DNA from: JAVXAN01 sp036660495
Lineage (GTDB): Bacteria; Bacillota_I; Bacilli_A; RF39; UBA660
Assembly: GCA_036660495.1 (NCBI GenBank)
Contig: JAVXAN010000009.1
Coordinates: forward strand, 1 to 26,221
Length of the DNA stretch: 26,221 bases
Direction of reading: 5' to 3'
Shown here: positions 13,992 to 22,836 of the stretch, piece by piece
Layout of the letters: each line of letters opens with the position of its first letter
How positions within the stretch are numbered: position 1 is the stretch's first letter
Notes under the pieces: generated by a model
Database searches by the model: none
Told to the model about the DNA's origin: nothing
Seen by the model: the letters and a program-made list of their open reading frames with translations, nothing else
Translations under genes and position numbers: made by a program

Positions 13992-16124
13992 ATGGAAAGA
14001 ATAACATTAAATAATTTGTTAAGAAAGCTAGAAGTTGAAATTGAGTCTGAGAATCAATGCTATAATTTAGAAATAGAGGATGCTTATAAGCATATAGATG
14101 ATAAAACAAATAGATTAATTGAATCAAAAAGAAAGACTTTAGATAGTTTGATTGAAACACAATCTAAAATTTTAAAAGAAAACCGCATATTAGAAGTTGG
14201 TTCTATTTCAAATGCAATTAAAAAAGCGGCAGAAGAAATAAATGATTTTCAAGAAAGTCTTTATGATGATACTATTGAGCTTCAGTTAATAGAACAAGAA
14301 AAGTTAAAATCCATTCGTACTTCGAAAATCAAGAAATTGATAACAGTTTCTTTAAAAGAAACAATTGAAAGCATCACATTATTTGATCATAATTTGCAAT
14401 TAGAAGCAAATGAAGTAGTAAAAAAGTTAAATAATGTAGTTGGTAATTTTGAGTTTAAAAAGTCTGATAATTTAGATTTTAAAGAAATAGAGTTTTTAAA
14501 TAGACAGTTAGAAGGTTATAAGAATACTTTGGATTCTGATGCCATTCTTTTAGAAAATTTAAATAATGTTTTATCTTTTAAATCATTAGATATAATTACT
14601 AAAACAGATACTGATGTTATTCAAAAATATTTAGATATCATTAATGAAAACGTAATTGATGGATTAGTGGTAAATAACGTAGATGATAATACTATAGTAG
14701 AAGAAGATAATACTATAGTAGAAGATGATGTAGCTATAGAAAATGATGTTTCAAAAGTAGAAACTAATAGTGAAATAATATCAGAAGAAAAACCGTTAAT
14801 GAAAAGTAAAATAAATAAATATTCTAAGAAAAAAATATTAAATGTAAGAATTGCTTCAAAAGTAGAAAACCTTAATAATGAAGAAGTTAAGGATAATAAC
14901 ACATACTTAATTGGATATAGTTTAATATTAGAATTTGTTAAAAAAGCTGAAGTGACATTAGACGAAAACGACTTTAATACTGCTATAAAAGTAGTAAAAA
15001 ACGCTCCTACGTTAAAAAAGGAAGATAAAGAAATGTTAAATAGAAGATTAAATAAATTAGAAAATACTTTTGCTTTTTTAGATAAAGCTGAAGCAACATT
15101 AAATAAAGTTGATTACGATTATGCTGAAAAAATGGTTAAAAAGCCAACGATAAAAGAAGAAGATAAAGAAATATTAGTTGATCGTTTATATGAATTAAAT
15201 AAGGTTATAAAAAACAAAGATCAGAAAGCTAATCTTGAAAAAGAAAACGCTTGTGTTTTAGCTTCTTTAACTAACCTTGTTGAGGATGCTGAAAATGTTT
15301 TAAATAAGGAAAAACTTGAAACTGCATATGAAGCAATAAATAATTATGGATTAAACAGAGAAGATATTGATCCTTTATTAGAAAGACTTAATATAGTTGA
15401 AGAAAACATAAATAATAATCCAAATAAATATGCAGAATCAGCTGAAATCGTTGAAACTTATGAAGTTTCTAAGCCGGATTCTTTATTAGTAAAATTAAGT
15501 GTTGTTATTGGAGATGGTATTCAAAAACTTTTTGGTATTGAAAAATATTTGAAATCTGATCAAAGGTTAAATAGAATAAGTAAAAAGGTAACTAACGATG
15601 AAAATGGATTCAAATATCAGGAAAAATTAAGAAAAGAAGATAGACCAAATAGTTTGAAATTATACTTAGATACTCAAAAATTAAATAAAGTTAGGTATAA
15701 ACTTGATAAGGAAACTAATTTATCTAAACTTTCTGATTTAAAAAGCTTAGAAAGACGTGAATTAATAAAGGTAACAGATGAAACTAGATTTTTAATTAGA
15801 AACGCTTTTGAAAATAAAAACATAGTTAATGATGCTAATAGAATGAAAGCATGGTTAATGAACGTACTTGAACTTGTTGCAACTTCAAGTAATTATGAAG
15901 ATGATTCTTATTTAGCATATAACTGTATTGTTCTTGGCTATGAAGCCCATAAAATTGATATGGCAACACGCCTTGCAATGGAAAATCAAATTAAAGAAAT
16001 TGTTAAGTATCGTGATTCTAATGAAGCTTCATTTTATAATATTGATGAAAATGAAATAGATGCTGCTAGTGCAGTGTATGGAAAATCAAGTGAAGCTAAA
16101 TTTATTTATAAGCAAAGAAAGTAG
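13992..16124 (+). CDS. Large helical protein with three internal repeats, unknown function
   Basis: A 710-residue, highly charged, almost entirely helical protein without membrane segment or signal peptide. Residues 1-220 look like long coiled coils. An acidic low-complexity stretch follows at about 228-265, then a basic segment (268-290). Three degenerate repeats of about 45 residues occur at about 314-357, 361-404 and 428-471, sharing a pattern like (F/L)(V/L)xxAExxLxxxxxxxA, ending in EDxxxLxxRL. A C-terminal helical domain of about 480-710 contains no motif I recognise. The ATG at 13992 follows AAAGGGGG. The strong promoter suggests abundant product. It directly follows the GNAT-kinase gene, and its Ser/Thr-bearing acidic linker could be a substrate; this is inference. 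An adaptor or cytoskeletal-like structural role is conceivable. Confidence 0.85.
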   Translation: MERITLNNLLRKLEVEIESENQCYNLEIEDAYKHIDDKTNRLIESKRKTLDSLIETQSKILKENRILEVGSISNAIKKAAEEINDFQESLYDDTIELQLIEQEKLKSIRTSKIKKLITVSLKETIESITLFDHNLQLEANEVVKKLNNVVGNFEFKKSDNLDFKEIEFLNRQLEGYKNTLDSDAILLENLNNVLSFKSLDIITKTDTDVIQKYLDIINENVIDGLVVNNVDDNTIVEEDNTIVEDDVAIENDVSKVETNSEIISEEKPLMKSKINKYSKKKILNVRIASKVENLNNEEVKDNNTYLIGYSLILEFVKKAEVTLDENDFNTAIKVVKNAPTLKKEDKEMLNRRLNKLENTFAFLDKAEATLNKVDYDYAEKMVKKPTIKEEDKEILVDRLYELNKVIKNKDQKANLEKENACVLASLTNLVEDAENVLNKEKLETAYEAINNYGLNREDIDPLLERLNIVEENINNNPNKYAESAEIVETYEVSKPDSLLVKLSVVIGDGIQKLFGIEKYLKSDQRLNRISKKVTNDENGFKYQEKLRKEDRPNSLKLYLDTQKLNKVRYKLDKETNLSKLSDLKSLERRELIKVTDETRFLIRNAFENKNIVNDANRMKAWLMNVLELVATSSNYEDDSYLAYNCIVLGYEAHKIDMATRLAMENQIKEIVKYRDSNEASFYNIDENEIDAASAVYGKSSEAKFIYKQRK
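14685..14726 (+). repeat. 21-bp tandem duplication inside the helical-repeat gene
   Basis: Two adjacent 21-bp units (14685-14705 and 14706-14726) that begin GATAATACTATAGTAGAAGA and differ only at the last base. In frame, they double the peptide DNTIVE(E/D) in the acidic linker, a recent slippage-type expansion. Confidence 0.9.
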
Positions 16125-16141
16125 AAAATACTTTCTTTTTT
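16114..16141 (+). terminator. Terminator of the helical-repeat gene
   Basis: AAAGAAAGTA (16114-16123) pairs perfectly with TACTTTCTTT (16129-16138), loop GAAAA, then TTT. The stop codon is in the stem-loop. Confidence 0.88.
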
Positions 16142-16142
16142 A

Positions 16143-16151
16143 TGTTAATAT
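16143..16151 (+). promoter_or_regulatory. Extended -10 promoter of truB
   Basis: TGTTAATAT (TG-N-TAATAT). The start would be near 16158 at the Shine-Dalgarno site, consistent with GTG 16169 and not with the upstream ATG 16154. Confidence 0.45.
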
Positions 16152-16168
16152 AAATGAAGGTGATATAT

Positions 16169-17026
16169 GTGGATGGAATAATAGTTATTAATAAACCAAA
16201 AAATTGGACAAGTAGGGACGTAGTAAACAAATTATGTAAAAAGCTTAATACAAAAAAGATAGGACATACAGGGACTCTTGACCCAATTGCAACAGGAGTA
16301 CTTGTGTTATGTGTTGGAAGAGCTACTAAACTAGTAGAATTATTAACGTGTGATGATAAGTCATATAACGTGGTAGTTAAAATTGGAATAGAAACTGATA
16401 CTTTGGATATAACTGGAAACATAATAAACACGTCTAATGACATAGCTGATGGTAATAGATTGTTAAAAGTATTAAACACTTTTAAGGGTACTTATGAGCA
16501 AGAAGTACCAAGCTACAGTGCAGTCAAAGTAAATGGTAAAAAAATGTATGAATATGCAAGAATGGGTAAAAACATTTCACTTCCTAAAAGAATGGTAACA
16601 GTAAAAAGCATTGATCTTTTAAGCTGTAATGGTAGTGAGTATGAATTTAAAACTCTAGTATCAAAAGGTACTTACATTAGAAGCCTTATAAGAGACATTA
16701 ACACTAAACTTGGTATAATAGGTACAATGAGTGATTTACAAAGAACTAGACAGGGTATTTTTAATCTTAATGATTCATATACTTTAGAAGATGTGTTGAA
16801 TGATAATTATAAAATGATTTCTATTGAAGAGGTGTTAAAAGATTATTTTATGATTACTTTAGATAACGAATTATATGAAAAAGTAAAAGATGGAGCATTG
16901 TTAGAAAACAAGTATAATGAACCTTTAATAGTGATGAAATATAAGGAAAAAATTGTAGCAATTTATAAGCCTTATGAAAAAAATCAATCTTTAATAAAAC
17001 CATATAGGATGTTCATTGAATTATAA
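16169..17026 (+). CDS. truB: tRNA pseudouridine(55) synthase TruB
   Basis: A 285-residue enzyme that makes pseudouridine 55 in the T loop of tRNAs. The catalytic motif GHTGTLDPIATGVL (32-45) holds the nucleophile Asp D38. The conserved QEVPSYSAVKVNGKKMYEYAR segment and the KGTYIRSLIRD motif follow; the C-terminal part resembles a PUA-like domain. I start it at GTG 16169, giving the standard MDGIIVINKPKNWTS opening, because AAGGTGAT ends 4-5 nt upstream. The in-frame ATG at 16154 has no ribosome-binding site and overlaps it. The gene is separated from rbfA by two unusual genes, unlike the direct rbfA-truB order of Bacillus. Confidence 0.93.
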   Translation: MDGIIVINKPKNWTSRDVVNKLCKKLNTKKIGHTGTLDPIATGVLVLCVGRATKLVELLTCDDKSYNVVVKIGIETDTLDITGNIINTSNDIADGNRLLKVLNTFKGTYEQEVPSYSAVKVNGKKMYEYARMGKNISLPKRMVTVKSIDLLSCNGSEYEFKTLVSKGTYIRSLIRDINTKLGIIGTMSDLQRTRQGIFNLNDSYTLEDVLNDNYKMISIEEVLKDYFMITLDNELYEKVKDGALLENKYNEPLIVMKYKEKIVAIYKPYEKNQSLIKPYRMFIEL

Positions 17027-17081
17027 AAAAGTTAAAAACAGAATTTCTCTTTATAAAAAGGTTTAAACCATAATAAATAAC

Positions 17082-17110
17082 TTGCAATATCTATTAAAAT
17101 ATAGTATATT
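17082..17110 (+). promoter_or_regulatory. Promoter of rpsO
   Basis: TTGCAA (17082-17087), 17-nt spacer, TATATT (17105-17110). Start expected near 17117. Confidence 0.75.
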
Positions 17111-17120
17111 ATTAGTGTTA

Positions 17121-17165
17121 CCAATTCTTAGTAACCGGATACTCCAACCATTACTCGGAATTAGG
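17121..17165 (+). promoter_or_regulatory. Folded rpsO leader, probable S15 autoregulatory element
   Basis: CCAATTC (17121-17127) pairs with GAATTAGG (17158-17165, one bulged A). Inside it AGTAA (17130-17134) pairs with TTACT (17151-17155), enclosing CCGGATACTCCAACCA. A structured rpsO leader bound by free S15 is established in Bacillus relatives and other bacteria. The position just upstream of the AGGAGG of rpsO fits translational autoregulation; a match to a family model was not tested. Confidence 0.6.
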
Positions 17166-17192
17166 CGAATAATAAAATAGGAGGAAGAAAAA

Positions 17193-17462
17193 ATGTCATT
17201 GAGAAAAGAAGTAAAACAACCAATTATTGATAGTTATGCTACAAAGCCTGGAGATACAGGTTCACCAGAAGTTCAAATTGCAGTATTAACTGAGGAAATA
17301 AAAGTTTTAACAGAACACTTAAAGATAAACATTCATGATTTTCACTCAAAAAGAGGTTTATTAATGAAGGTTGGTAAGAGACGTAACATGTTAGCGTATC
17401 TTAAGAAAACTGATGTTAATAGGTATCGTGAATTAATTAAAAAATTAGGATTAAGAAAGTAG
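17193..17462 (+). CDS. rpsO: 30S ribosomal protein S15
   Basis: An 89-residue primary 16S rRNA-binding protein of normal length. Signatures are DTGSPEVQIAVLTEEI (21-36), HLKINIHDFHSKRGLL (42-57) and the ending RKTDVNRYRELIKKLGLRK-like helix (here KKTDVNRYR at about 71-79). ATG at 17193 follows AGGAGG. It has its own promoter and a folded leader, and is followed by a short terminator and then pnp, the classic rpsO-pnp order; readthrough would feed pnp. Confidence 0.97.
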   Translation: MSLRKEVKQPIIDSYATKPGDTGSPEVQIAVLTEEIKVLTEHLKINIHDFHSKRGLLMKVGKRRNMLAYLKKTDVNRYRELIKKLGLRK

Positions 17463-17485
17463 GCACTCTTTTTTGGGTGTCTTTT
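17461..17485 (+). terminator. Hairpin between rpsO and pnp
   Basis: AGGCACTC (17461-17468) pairs with GGGTGTCT (17475-17482, two G-U), loop of 6 T, then TTT. It overlaps the rpsO stop. Since no separate pnp promoter is visible, it is probably a partial terminator that sets the rpsO:pnp ratio. Confidence 0.7.
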
Positions 17486-17508
17486 CATTTGTAGAAGGAG
17501 AAATAATT

Positions 17509-19683
17509 ATGACAAAAAAAGTATTTGAAATGAATTTTAGAGGAAGAAAGTTAATAGTAGAAACAGGGGAACTTGCCAAACAAGCACACGGAGCAGTTTT
17601 AATTAAGTATGAGGATACGATAGTATTATCAACAGCAGTTGCTAGTAAAACGGCAAACGTTTTATCGGACTTTTTTCCACTTATGGTTTTATATCAGGAA
17701 AAGTTATATTCAGTAGGTAAAATACCAGGTGGATTTATTAAAAGAGAAGGAAGACCTAGTGAAAATGCTACGTTAACGGCAAGAATGATTGACAGGCCAA
17801 TGCGCCCGTTGTTTCCTGAAAACTTTAGAAATGAAGTTCAAATTGTTAATACCGTGTTATCAGTAGATCAAGATAACAGTCCTGAAATGGCTGCTTTATT
17901 TGGATCTTCGCTTGCTACTTCAATTAGTAAAATTCCGTTTGATGGACCAGTTGCTGCCGTAAAAGTTGGTAGGGTAAATGGGAAATTCATTATTAACCCA
18001 ACGGTAAAAGAGTTAGAGGAAAGTGATATTGATTTAACTGTTGCAGGTACATATGAGGCTATAAACATGGTGGAATCAGGAGCTAGAGAAGCATCTGAAG
18101 ATGATATGTTAGACGCTTTAATGTTTGGACATGAAGCAATAAAAGAATTGGTATTGTTTCAAAAAGAAATAATTAAAAAATGTGGTAATGAAAAGATGGA
18201 ATATGAAGTTCTTGAAATTACTGATGATTTTAAAGAAGAAATTCAAAAACTAGCAACTAGCAAACTAGATAAGGCTTTTAGAATAAAAGATAAATTAAAA
18301 AAATATGCTGAAATAGATAAGGTAAAAGAAGAAATAGTAACTAAGTATAAAGAAGAAAATAAGCAGTTAACTACTGAGTTGTTAAATGAATTATTAACTA
18401 AAGTAAAACTTGTTCTTGAATCAATTGAATATGAAATATTTAGAAAAATAGTTGTTATTGAAAAAACAAGAGCAGATGGAAGAAAGATGACTGAAATAAG
18501 ACCTCTTTCTACGGGAATTGATTTATTACCTAGAACACATGGTTCAGCATTATTTACAAGGGGAGAAACTCAAAGTTTATCAGTAGTAACGTTAGGGGCT
18601 TTAAATGAACATCAAATAATTGATGGATTATCTTCAGAAGACCAAAAAAGGTTTATGCTTCATTATAACTTTCCACAATTCTCGGTTGGTGAAACCGGAA
18701 GGTATGGAGCTCCAGGAAGAAGAGAAATCGGTCATGGAGCTTTAGGCGAAAGAGCTTTAGCACAAGTTATGCCATCTGAAGATGTTTTTCCTTATACCGT
18801 TCGTGTTGTATCAGAAATTTTAGAAAGTAATGGGTCATCATCACAAGCTTCAATTTGTGCTGGCTGTATGGCTTTAATGGCTGCTGGAGTACCAATAAAA
18901 GCCCCAGTTGCAGGAATTGCTATGGGACTTATTACGAGCGATAAAGATTATACTATTTTAACTGATATTCAAGGAATGGAAGATCATTTAGGGGATATGG
19001 ATTTTAAAGTAGCAGGAACAAGAAATGGAATATGTGCTTTACAAATGGATATAAAAATAAAGGGAATTACTAAACAAATTTTAAAAGAAGCTTTAGCGCA
19101 GGCTAAAGTAGCACGTATGCAAATTCTTGATGTAATTGAAAAGCAAATTAAAGAACCAAGAAAAGAAGTAAGTAAGTATGCGCCTAAGAGTGTGACTTTT
19201 ATGATTGATCCAAGTAAAATAAAGGATGTAATTGGTAAAGGTGGAGAAATGATTACTAAAATTATTTTAGAATCATCTGGTGTTGCTACAGTTAATGATA
19301 TTAACGCAGTTAAGGTTGATATTGAAGAAGATGGTAAAGTAATTATTTATCATAGTGATAGAAAAGTTATAGATAAAACTATGGAAACAATTAAAAACAT
19401 TGTAAAAGAAGTGGAAATTGGTAAAATTTATACTGGTAAAGTAATTAAAGTTATTGATGATTTAGGTTGCTTCGTAGAATTATGGGAGGGTTGTGAAGGT
19501 TTAGTACATATTTCACAGTTATCAGATAAAAGAGTAGAAAAAACAAGTGATTTAGTTAAAGAAGGAGACGATATTGTAATTAAAGCAGTGGGATACGGAA
19601 AAAACGGTAAATTAAATTTATCAAGAAAAGAAGCTCTTTTTAAAGAAAAAGTTTTAGAAGAAACGGTAAACATTGAAAAATAA
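17509..19683 (+). CDS. pnp: Polyribonucleotide nucleotidyltransferase (PNPase)
   Basis: A 724-residue 3'-5' phosphorolytic exoribonuclease. Two RNase PH-like domains flank a helical domain: first near residues 1-210 (RPMRPLFPENFRNE), second near 320-550 with GRREIGHGALGERAL, SNGSSSQASICAGCMALM (about 440-457) and the conserved QGMEDHLGDMDFK active-site segment (about 488-500). A KH domain starts near 565 (VIGKGGEMI), and an S1 domain lies at about 638-712 (GCEGLVHISQLSDKRVEK). All expected parts are present. I start at ATG 17509 behind GAAGGAGA; a longer reading from 17473 would lie within the rpsO terminator. It ends at a perfect palindromic terminator shared with the convergent RNase J gene. 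Confidence 0.96.
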   Translation: MTKKVFEMNFRGRKLIVETGELAKQAHGAVLIKYEDTIVLSTAVASKTANVLSDFFPLMVLYQEKLYSVGKIPGGFIKREGRPSENATLTARMIDRPMRPLFPENFRNEVQIVNTVLSVDQDNSPEMAALFGSSLATSISKIPFDGPVAAVKVGRVNGKFIINPTVKELEESDIDLTVAGTYEAINMVESGAREASEDDMLDALMFGHEAIKELVLFQKEIIKKCGNEKMEYEVLEITDDFKEEIQKLATSKLDKAFRIKDKLKKYAEIDKVKEEIVTKYKEENKQLTTELLNELLTKVKLVLESIEYEIFRKIVVIEKTRADGRKMTEIRPLSTGIDLLPRTHGSALFTRGETQSLSVVTLGALNEHQIIDGLSSEDQKRFMLHYNFPQFSVGETGRYGAPGRREIGHGALGERALAQVMPSEDVFPYTVRVVSEILESNGSSSQASICAGCMALMAAGVPIKAPVAGIAMGLITSDKDYTILTDIQGMEDHLGDMDFKVAGTRNGICALQMDIKIKGITKQILKEALAQAKVARMQILDVIEKQIKEPRKEVSKYAPKSVTFMIDPSKIKDVIGKGGEMITKIILESSGVATVNDINAVKVDIEEDGKVIIYHSDRKVIDKTMETIKNIVKEVEIGKIYTGKVIKVIDDLGCFVELWEGCEGLVHISQLSDKRVEKTSDLVKEGDDIVIKAVGYGKNGKLNLSRKEALFKEKVLEETVNIEK

Positions 19684-19692
19684 TAAAGTAAT

Positions 19693-19726
19693 AAAAAAAT
19701 AGAAAGTTTAAACTTTCTATTTTTTT
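19693..19726. terminator. Bidirectional terminator between pnp and RNase J
   Basis: A perfect palindrome: seven A, TAGAAAGTTT, then AAACTTTCTA and seven T, with the centre at TTTAAA. Works for pnp (+) and RNase J (-), and includes the last RNase J codons and stop. Confidence 0.9.
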
Positions 19727-21396
19727 ACATCTAATATTACTGGTAATATAATTGGTCTTCTACCAGTTTTATCATGAACAAAAGTTAATAAATCAGCGGT
19801 TATTTGACTTTTAACTTCATTATAATTAATTGTTTTTTTATTTAATTCTTTATTAACAGTATTGGTTGCAATTTCTTCTATTTGCTTTAGCAATTCTTCG
19901 TTTTCATTTACTAAAATAAATCCTCTAGTAGTAATGTTTATTCTACCTAAAAGTTTATGCTCTTCAGTATTAATATTACAAATTGCTACTAAAATGCCAT
20001 CATTTGCCATTATCTTACGATCTCTTATTACGATGTTTCCAACGTCTCCGATACGGTTACCATCAACGTAAATATCATCAGCTCCAACGTTCCCATTTTT
20101 ATGAATTCCGTTTTTATCTAAAGCAAGTACGTCTCCATTTTCTAATAAAAAGGTTTTTTCAAGAGGAATGTCACATTCAATTGCAATATCAGTATGAGCT
20201 TTTAACATTCGGTATTCACCATGAATTGGCATAAAGTATTCAGGATTTAATAACCTTATCATTAATTTTAACTCTTCGGCATTAGCGTGTCCTGAGGTGT
20301 GTATTTCGTTTTCGGAATTGTTTGTATAAACGTCAACACCTTGTAAGTATAAAGCGTTTATTGTTTTAGCAACACTCGCTGAATTACCAGGAATTGGATT
20401 CGAAGAAAATATAACGGTATCAGTAGGCATTAATTTTATTTGCTTGTGAGAACCGTTTGCAATTCTTGATAAAGCTGCAAGTGGTTCTCCTTGCGAACCA
20501 GTACATAGTAAGCATATTTCTTCTGGTGGAAGAGTATTAGCAAGCTCTTTACTAACAAATATTTTATTATCGGTTATGTATCCACCTTCAATAGAAATAT
20601 CAATATTATTTTCCATACTTCTTCCAAATAAAGCTATTTTTCTACCGTTTTTACGGCAGGTTTCAACGATGTGTTTTAAACGATAAATGTTTGAGGCGAA
20701 AGTTGCAACAATTATTCTTCCGGTTTTTTTTGAAAATATATCACCTAAAGCCTCATCTACTTTTGATTCACTCATTGAAATTCCAGAACTTAATGAGTTG
20801 GTACTCTCACTTAATAATAATTTAACACCACTTTTACCAGTATCTGACATTTTATGAATGTTTGACATTGGTCCAATTGGAGTAAAATCAAATTTAAAAT
20901 CTCCAGTATGAACAATTTTTCCGTTAGGAGTTGTAACAATAATTCCATGAGAATCAGGAATAGAATGAGTAGTTGCAAAAAAATCAACTGTAAAGTGTTT
21001 AAATTTGATTTTACTTTCTTCCGTATAAACTCTTAAGTTGTCATAGCTAACATTTCTATCAATTAGTTTTCTTTTTATTAGACCACATGCTTGATTTGGA
21101 GCGTATATCACAGGTATATTTATAGTTTGAAGTAAAAAAGGAATACCTCCAATATGGTCTTCGTGTCCGTGTGTTATAAATAATGCTTTTATTTTACTTT
21201 CGTTTTTCTTTAGAAAAGAAAAATCTGGAATAACGTAATCAATTCCCATAAGTTCATCTTTTGGGAACATAACTCCGGAATCAATAATAATAATTTCATC
21301 TTCATGCATTATACAATACATGTTTTTACCAATTTCACCTAATCCACCAAGTGCAAATACTTGTGTCTCAGATTGGCTTTGTTCAAATAATTTCAT
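19717..21396 (-). CDS. rnjA: Ribonuclease J (J1-type)
   Basis: A 559-residue metallo-beta-lactamase/beta-CASP ribonuclease with 5'-3' exo- and endonuclease activity, central to mRNA decay in Bacillota. Signatures are ALGGLGEIGKNMY (15-27), the zinc motif HGHEDH (76-81), THSIPDSHG, HTGDFKFD, the beta-CASP FASNIYRLKHIVE and GRSMENN blocks, LCTGSQGEP, HTSGHANAEE, PIHGEYRM and the C-terminal RRPIILPVILDV. The full-length C-terminal domain is present. Overall it reads closer to Bacillus RNase J1 than J2, but this is by eye. ATG at 21396 follows AAAGGAGA, 42 nt from the predicted start of transcription. Encoded opposite to pnp, which brings two RNA-decay enzymes tail to tail. Confidence 0.93.
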   Translation of the reverse strand: MKLFEQSQSETQVFALGGLGEIGKNMYCIMHEDEIIIIDSGVMFPKDELMGIDYVIPDFSFLKKNESKIKALFITHGHEDHIGGIPFLLQTINIPVIYAPNQACGLIKRKLIDRNVSYDNLRVYTEESKIKFKHFTVDFFATTHSIPDSHGIIVTTPNGKIVHTGDFKFDFTPIGPMSNIHKMSDTGKSGVKLLLSESTNSLSSGISMSESKVDEALGDIFSKKTGRIIVATFASNIYRLKHIVETCRKNGRKIALFGRSMENNIDISIEGGYITDNKIFVSKELANTLPPEEICLLCTGSQGEPLAALSRIANGSHKQIKLMPTDTVIFSSNPIPGNSASVAKTINALYLQGVDVYTNNSENEIHTSGHANAEELKLMIRLLNPEYFMPIHGEYRMLKAHTDIAIECDIPLEKTFLLENGDVLALDKNGIHKNGNVGADDIYVDGNRIGDVGNIVIRDRKIMANDGILVAICNINTEEHKLLGRINITTRGFILVNENEELLKQIEEIATNTVNKELNKKTINYNEVKSQITADLLTFVHDKTGRRPIILPVILDVKK

Positions 21397-21444
21397 TTAA
21401 TCTCCTTTCTTTGTTAATTAAATCGTAAAAGAACTAACTTATAG

Positions 21445-21473
21445 ATTATACTATCTTTTTATAAATTTGTCTA
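21445..21473 (-). promoter_or_regulatory. Promoter of RNase J
   Basis: On the minus strand TAGACA (21473-21468), 17-nt spacer, TATAAT (21450-21445). Confidence 0.8.
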
Positions 21474-21514
21474 TTTTTTTTAGGAAATAGTAGATCTTAT
21501 TTGGATAAATGAAC

Positions 21515-21543
21515 TAGATTAGTTTCTTTTTTTATGATAAAAT
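21515..21543 (+). promoter_or_regulatory. Candidate promoter of ftsY
   Basis: TAGATT (21515-21520), 17-nt spacer, TAAAAT (21538-21543). Start near 21550, 10 nt before the ATG, within the Shine-Dalgarno GGTGGTGAT. Confidence 0.45.
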
Positions 21544-21559
21544 TATGGTGGTGATATAA

Positions 21560-22531
21560 ATGGGAATATTTAATAAACTAAGAACTGTTTTTATAAGAGA
21601 AAATAAGAGTTCTTCCAAATATGATGAAGGACTATCTAAAACTAGAAAAGATTTTATTAATAAGTTATATAATTTGTCAAAAGAGTATGATGAAATTAAC
21701 GAAAACTATTTTGAAGAATTAGAAAGGGTATTAATAGAAGCTGATATTGGTATTAATACAACTATGAAGTTTATGGATAAACTTCAAAAAAGGGTAATAA
21801 GTGAAAAAATAGAAAATCCAAAGTTTTTAAATGAGATAATTGTTGATGAATTATTTATAATATATGTAGATAATGAAATTTTAACAAGTAAAATTAATTA
21901 TAATGAAAATGGGCCTACCGTTATTTTATTTGTTGGGGTAAATGGTGTTGGTAAAACTACTACCATTGCTAAGCTTGCTTCAAAGTTTAAAAAAGAAGGT
22001 AAGAAGGTGCTTTTAGTAGCAGCAGATACTTTTAGAGCTGGTGCTATTGAACAGTTAAAGGTTTGGGCGCAGAAGGTTGGTGTTGATATTTCTTATAATA
22101 AAAACACTACTGATCCTGCTAGTGTTGTCTATGAAGGATTAGTAAAAGCAAAAAGTGAAAATTTTGACATGGTTTTAATAGATACGGCGGGAAGACTTCA
22201 AAACAAGGTTAATTTAATGAAGGAACTAGAAAAGATCAATAATGTTGGTAATAAGATTATTGAGAGTTCTCCTCATGAAACTTTTCTAGTAATTGATGCA
22301 ACTACTGGTCAAAACGGAATTAGTCAAGCAAAAAGTTTTAAAGAAATAACTAATATTACTGGAATTGTTTTAACCAAACTAGATGGTACAGCTAAGGGTG
22401 GAATTGTTTTAGCTATAAAAGATGAAGTTAATATACCAGTAAGGTACATTGGATTAGGTGAAAAACCTGAAGATTTAGAAACTTTTGATATAGAAAAATA
22501 CATATACGGTTTATTTAAGGATATGTTATAG
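21560..22531 (+). CDS. ftsY: Signal recognition particle receptor FtsY
   Basis: A 323-residue SRP GTPase that docks the SRP-ribosome complex at the membrane. The N domain is at about residues 22-105 and the G domain at about 118-323: G1 GVNGVGKTTT (126-135), DTFRAGAIEQL, DTAGRLQNK (G3), TKLDGTAKGG (G4) and the closing GLGEKPEDLETFD. The acidic A domain is almost absent (about 20 residues), as usual in Gram-positive bacteria. The ATG follows GGTGGTGAT. The ylxM start is 8 nt after its stop, so the two form an operon. The smc and rnc genes that often precede ftsY are not present. Confidence 0.95.
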   Translation: MGIFNKLRTVFIRENKSSSKYDEGLSKTRKDFINKLYNLSKEYDEINENYFEELERVLIEADIGINTTMKFMDKLQKRVISEKIENPKFLNEIIVDELFIIYVDNEILTSKINYNENGPTVILFVGVNGVGKTTTIAKLASKFKKEGKKVLLVAADTFRAGAIEQLKVWAQKVGVDISYNKNTTDPASVVYEGLVKAKSENFDMVLIDTAGRLQNKVNLMKELEKINNVGNKIIESSPHETFLVIDATTGQNGISQAKSFKEITNITGIVLTKLDGTAKGGIVLAIKDEVNIPVRYIGLGEKPEDLETFDIEKYIYGLFKDML

Positions 22532-22539
22532 GGGTAAAT

Positions 22540-22836
22540 ATGGAAGAAAGAAATTACTTGGTTATCTTATATGATTATTATGGCGAATTGTTATCAGATT
22601 TAGCAAAAAAATATTTTGAAAGTTATTATTTTGATAATCTTTCTTTAGCAGAAATAGCAGAAAATTATAAAGTTAGTAGAAATGCTATTCATAAGCAAAT
22701 AAAAAACGCTGAAATTAAGCTTGTTGATTTTGAAAGTAAGCTTAATTTGTATAATAAAAACAAGAAATTAAAAACAATAATTAGTAAAATTAGTGATAAA
22801 ACTTTAATAAAAGAATTAGAAAGTTTGAATAATTAA
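22540..22836 (+). CDS. ylxM: YlxM, SRP-associated HTH protein
   Basis: A 98-residue, helix-rich protein of the YlxM/p13 family, usually encoded next to ffh and reported to interact with the SRP. A sigma-70 region 4-like helix-turn-helix is visible: YYFDNLSLAEIAENYKVSR (28-46) then NAIHKQIKNAE. The ATG at 22540 lies just after AGGGG, which overlaps the ftsY stop. The last codons contain the -35 box of the next promoter. Confidence 0.9.
   Translation: MEERNYLVILYDYYGELLSDLAKKYFESYYFDNLSLAEIAENYKVSRNAIHKQIKNAEIKLVDFESKLNLYNKNKKLKTIISKISDKTLIKELESLNN

Noticed and set aside
16154..16168. ATG start for truB
   Set aside because: It lies at the Shine-Dalgarno site itself, has none of its own and adds residues not seen in TruB; GTG 16169 gives the standard N-terminus.
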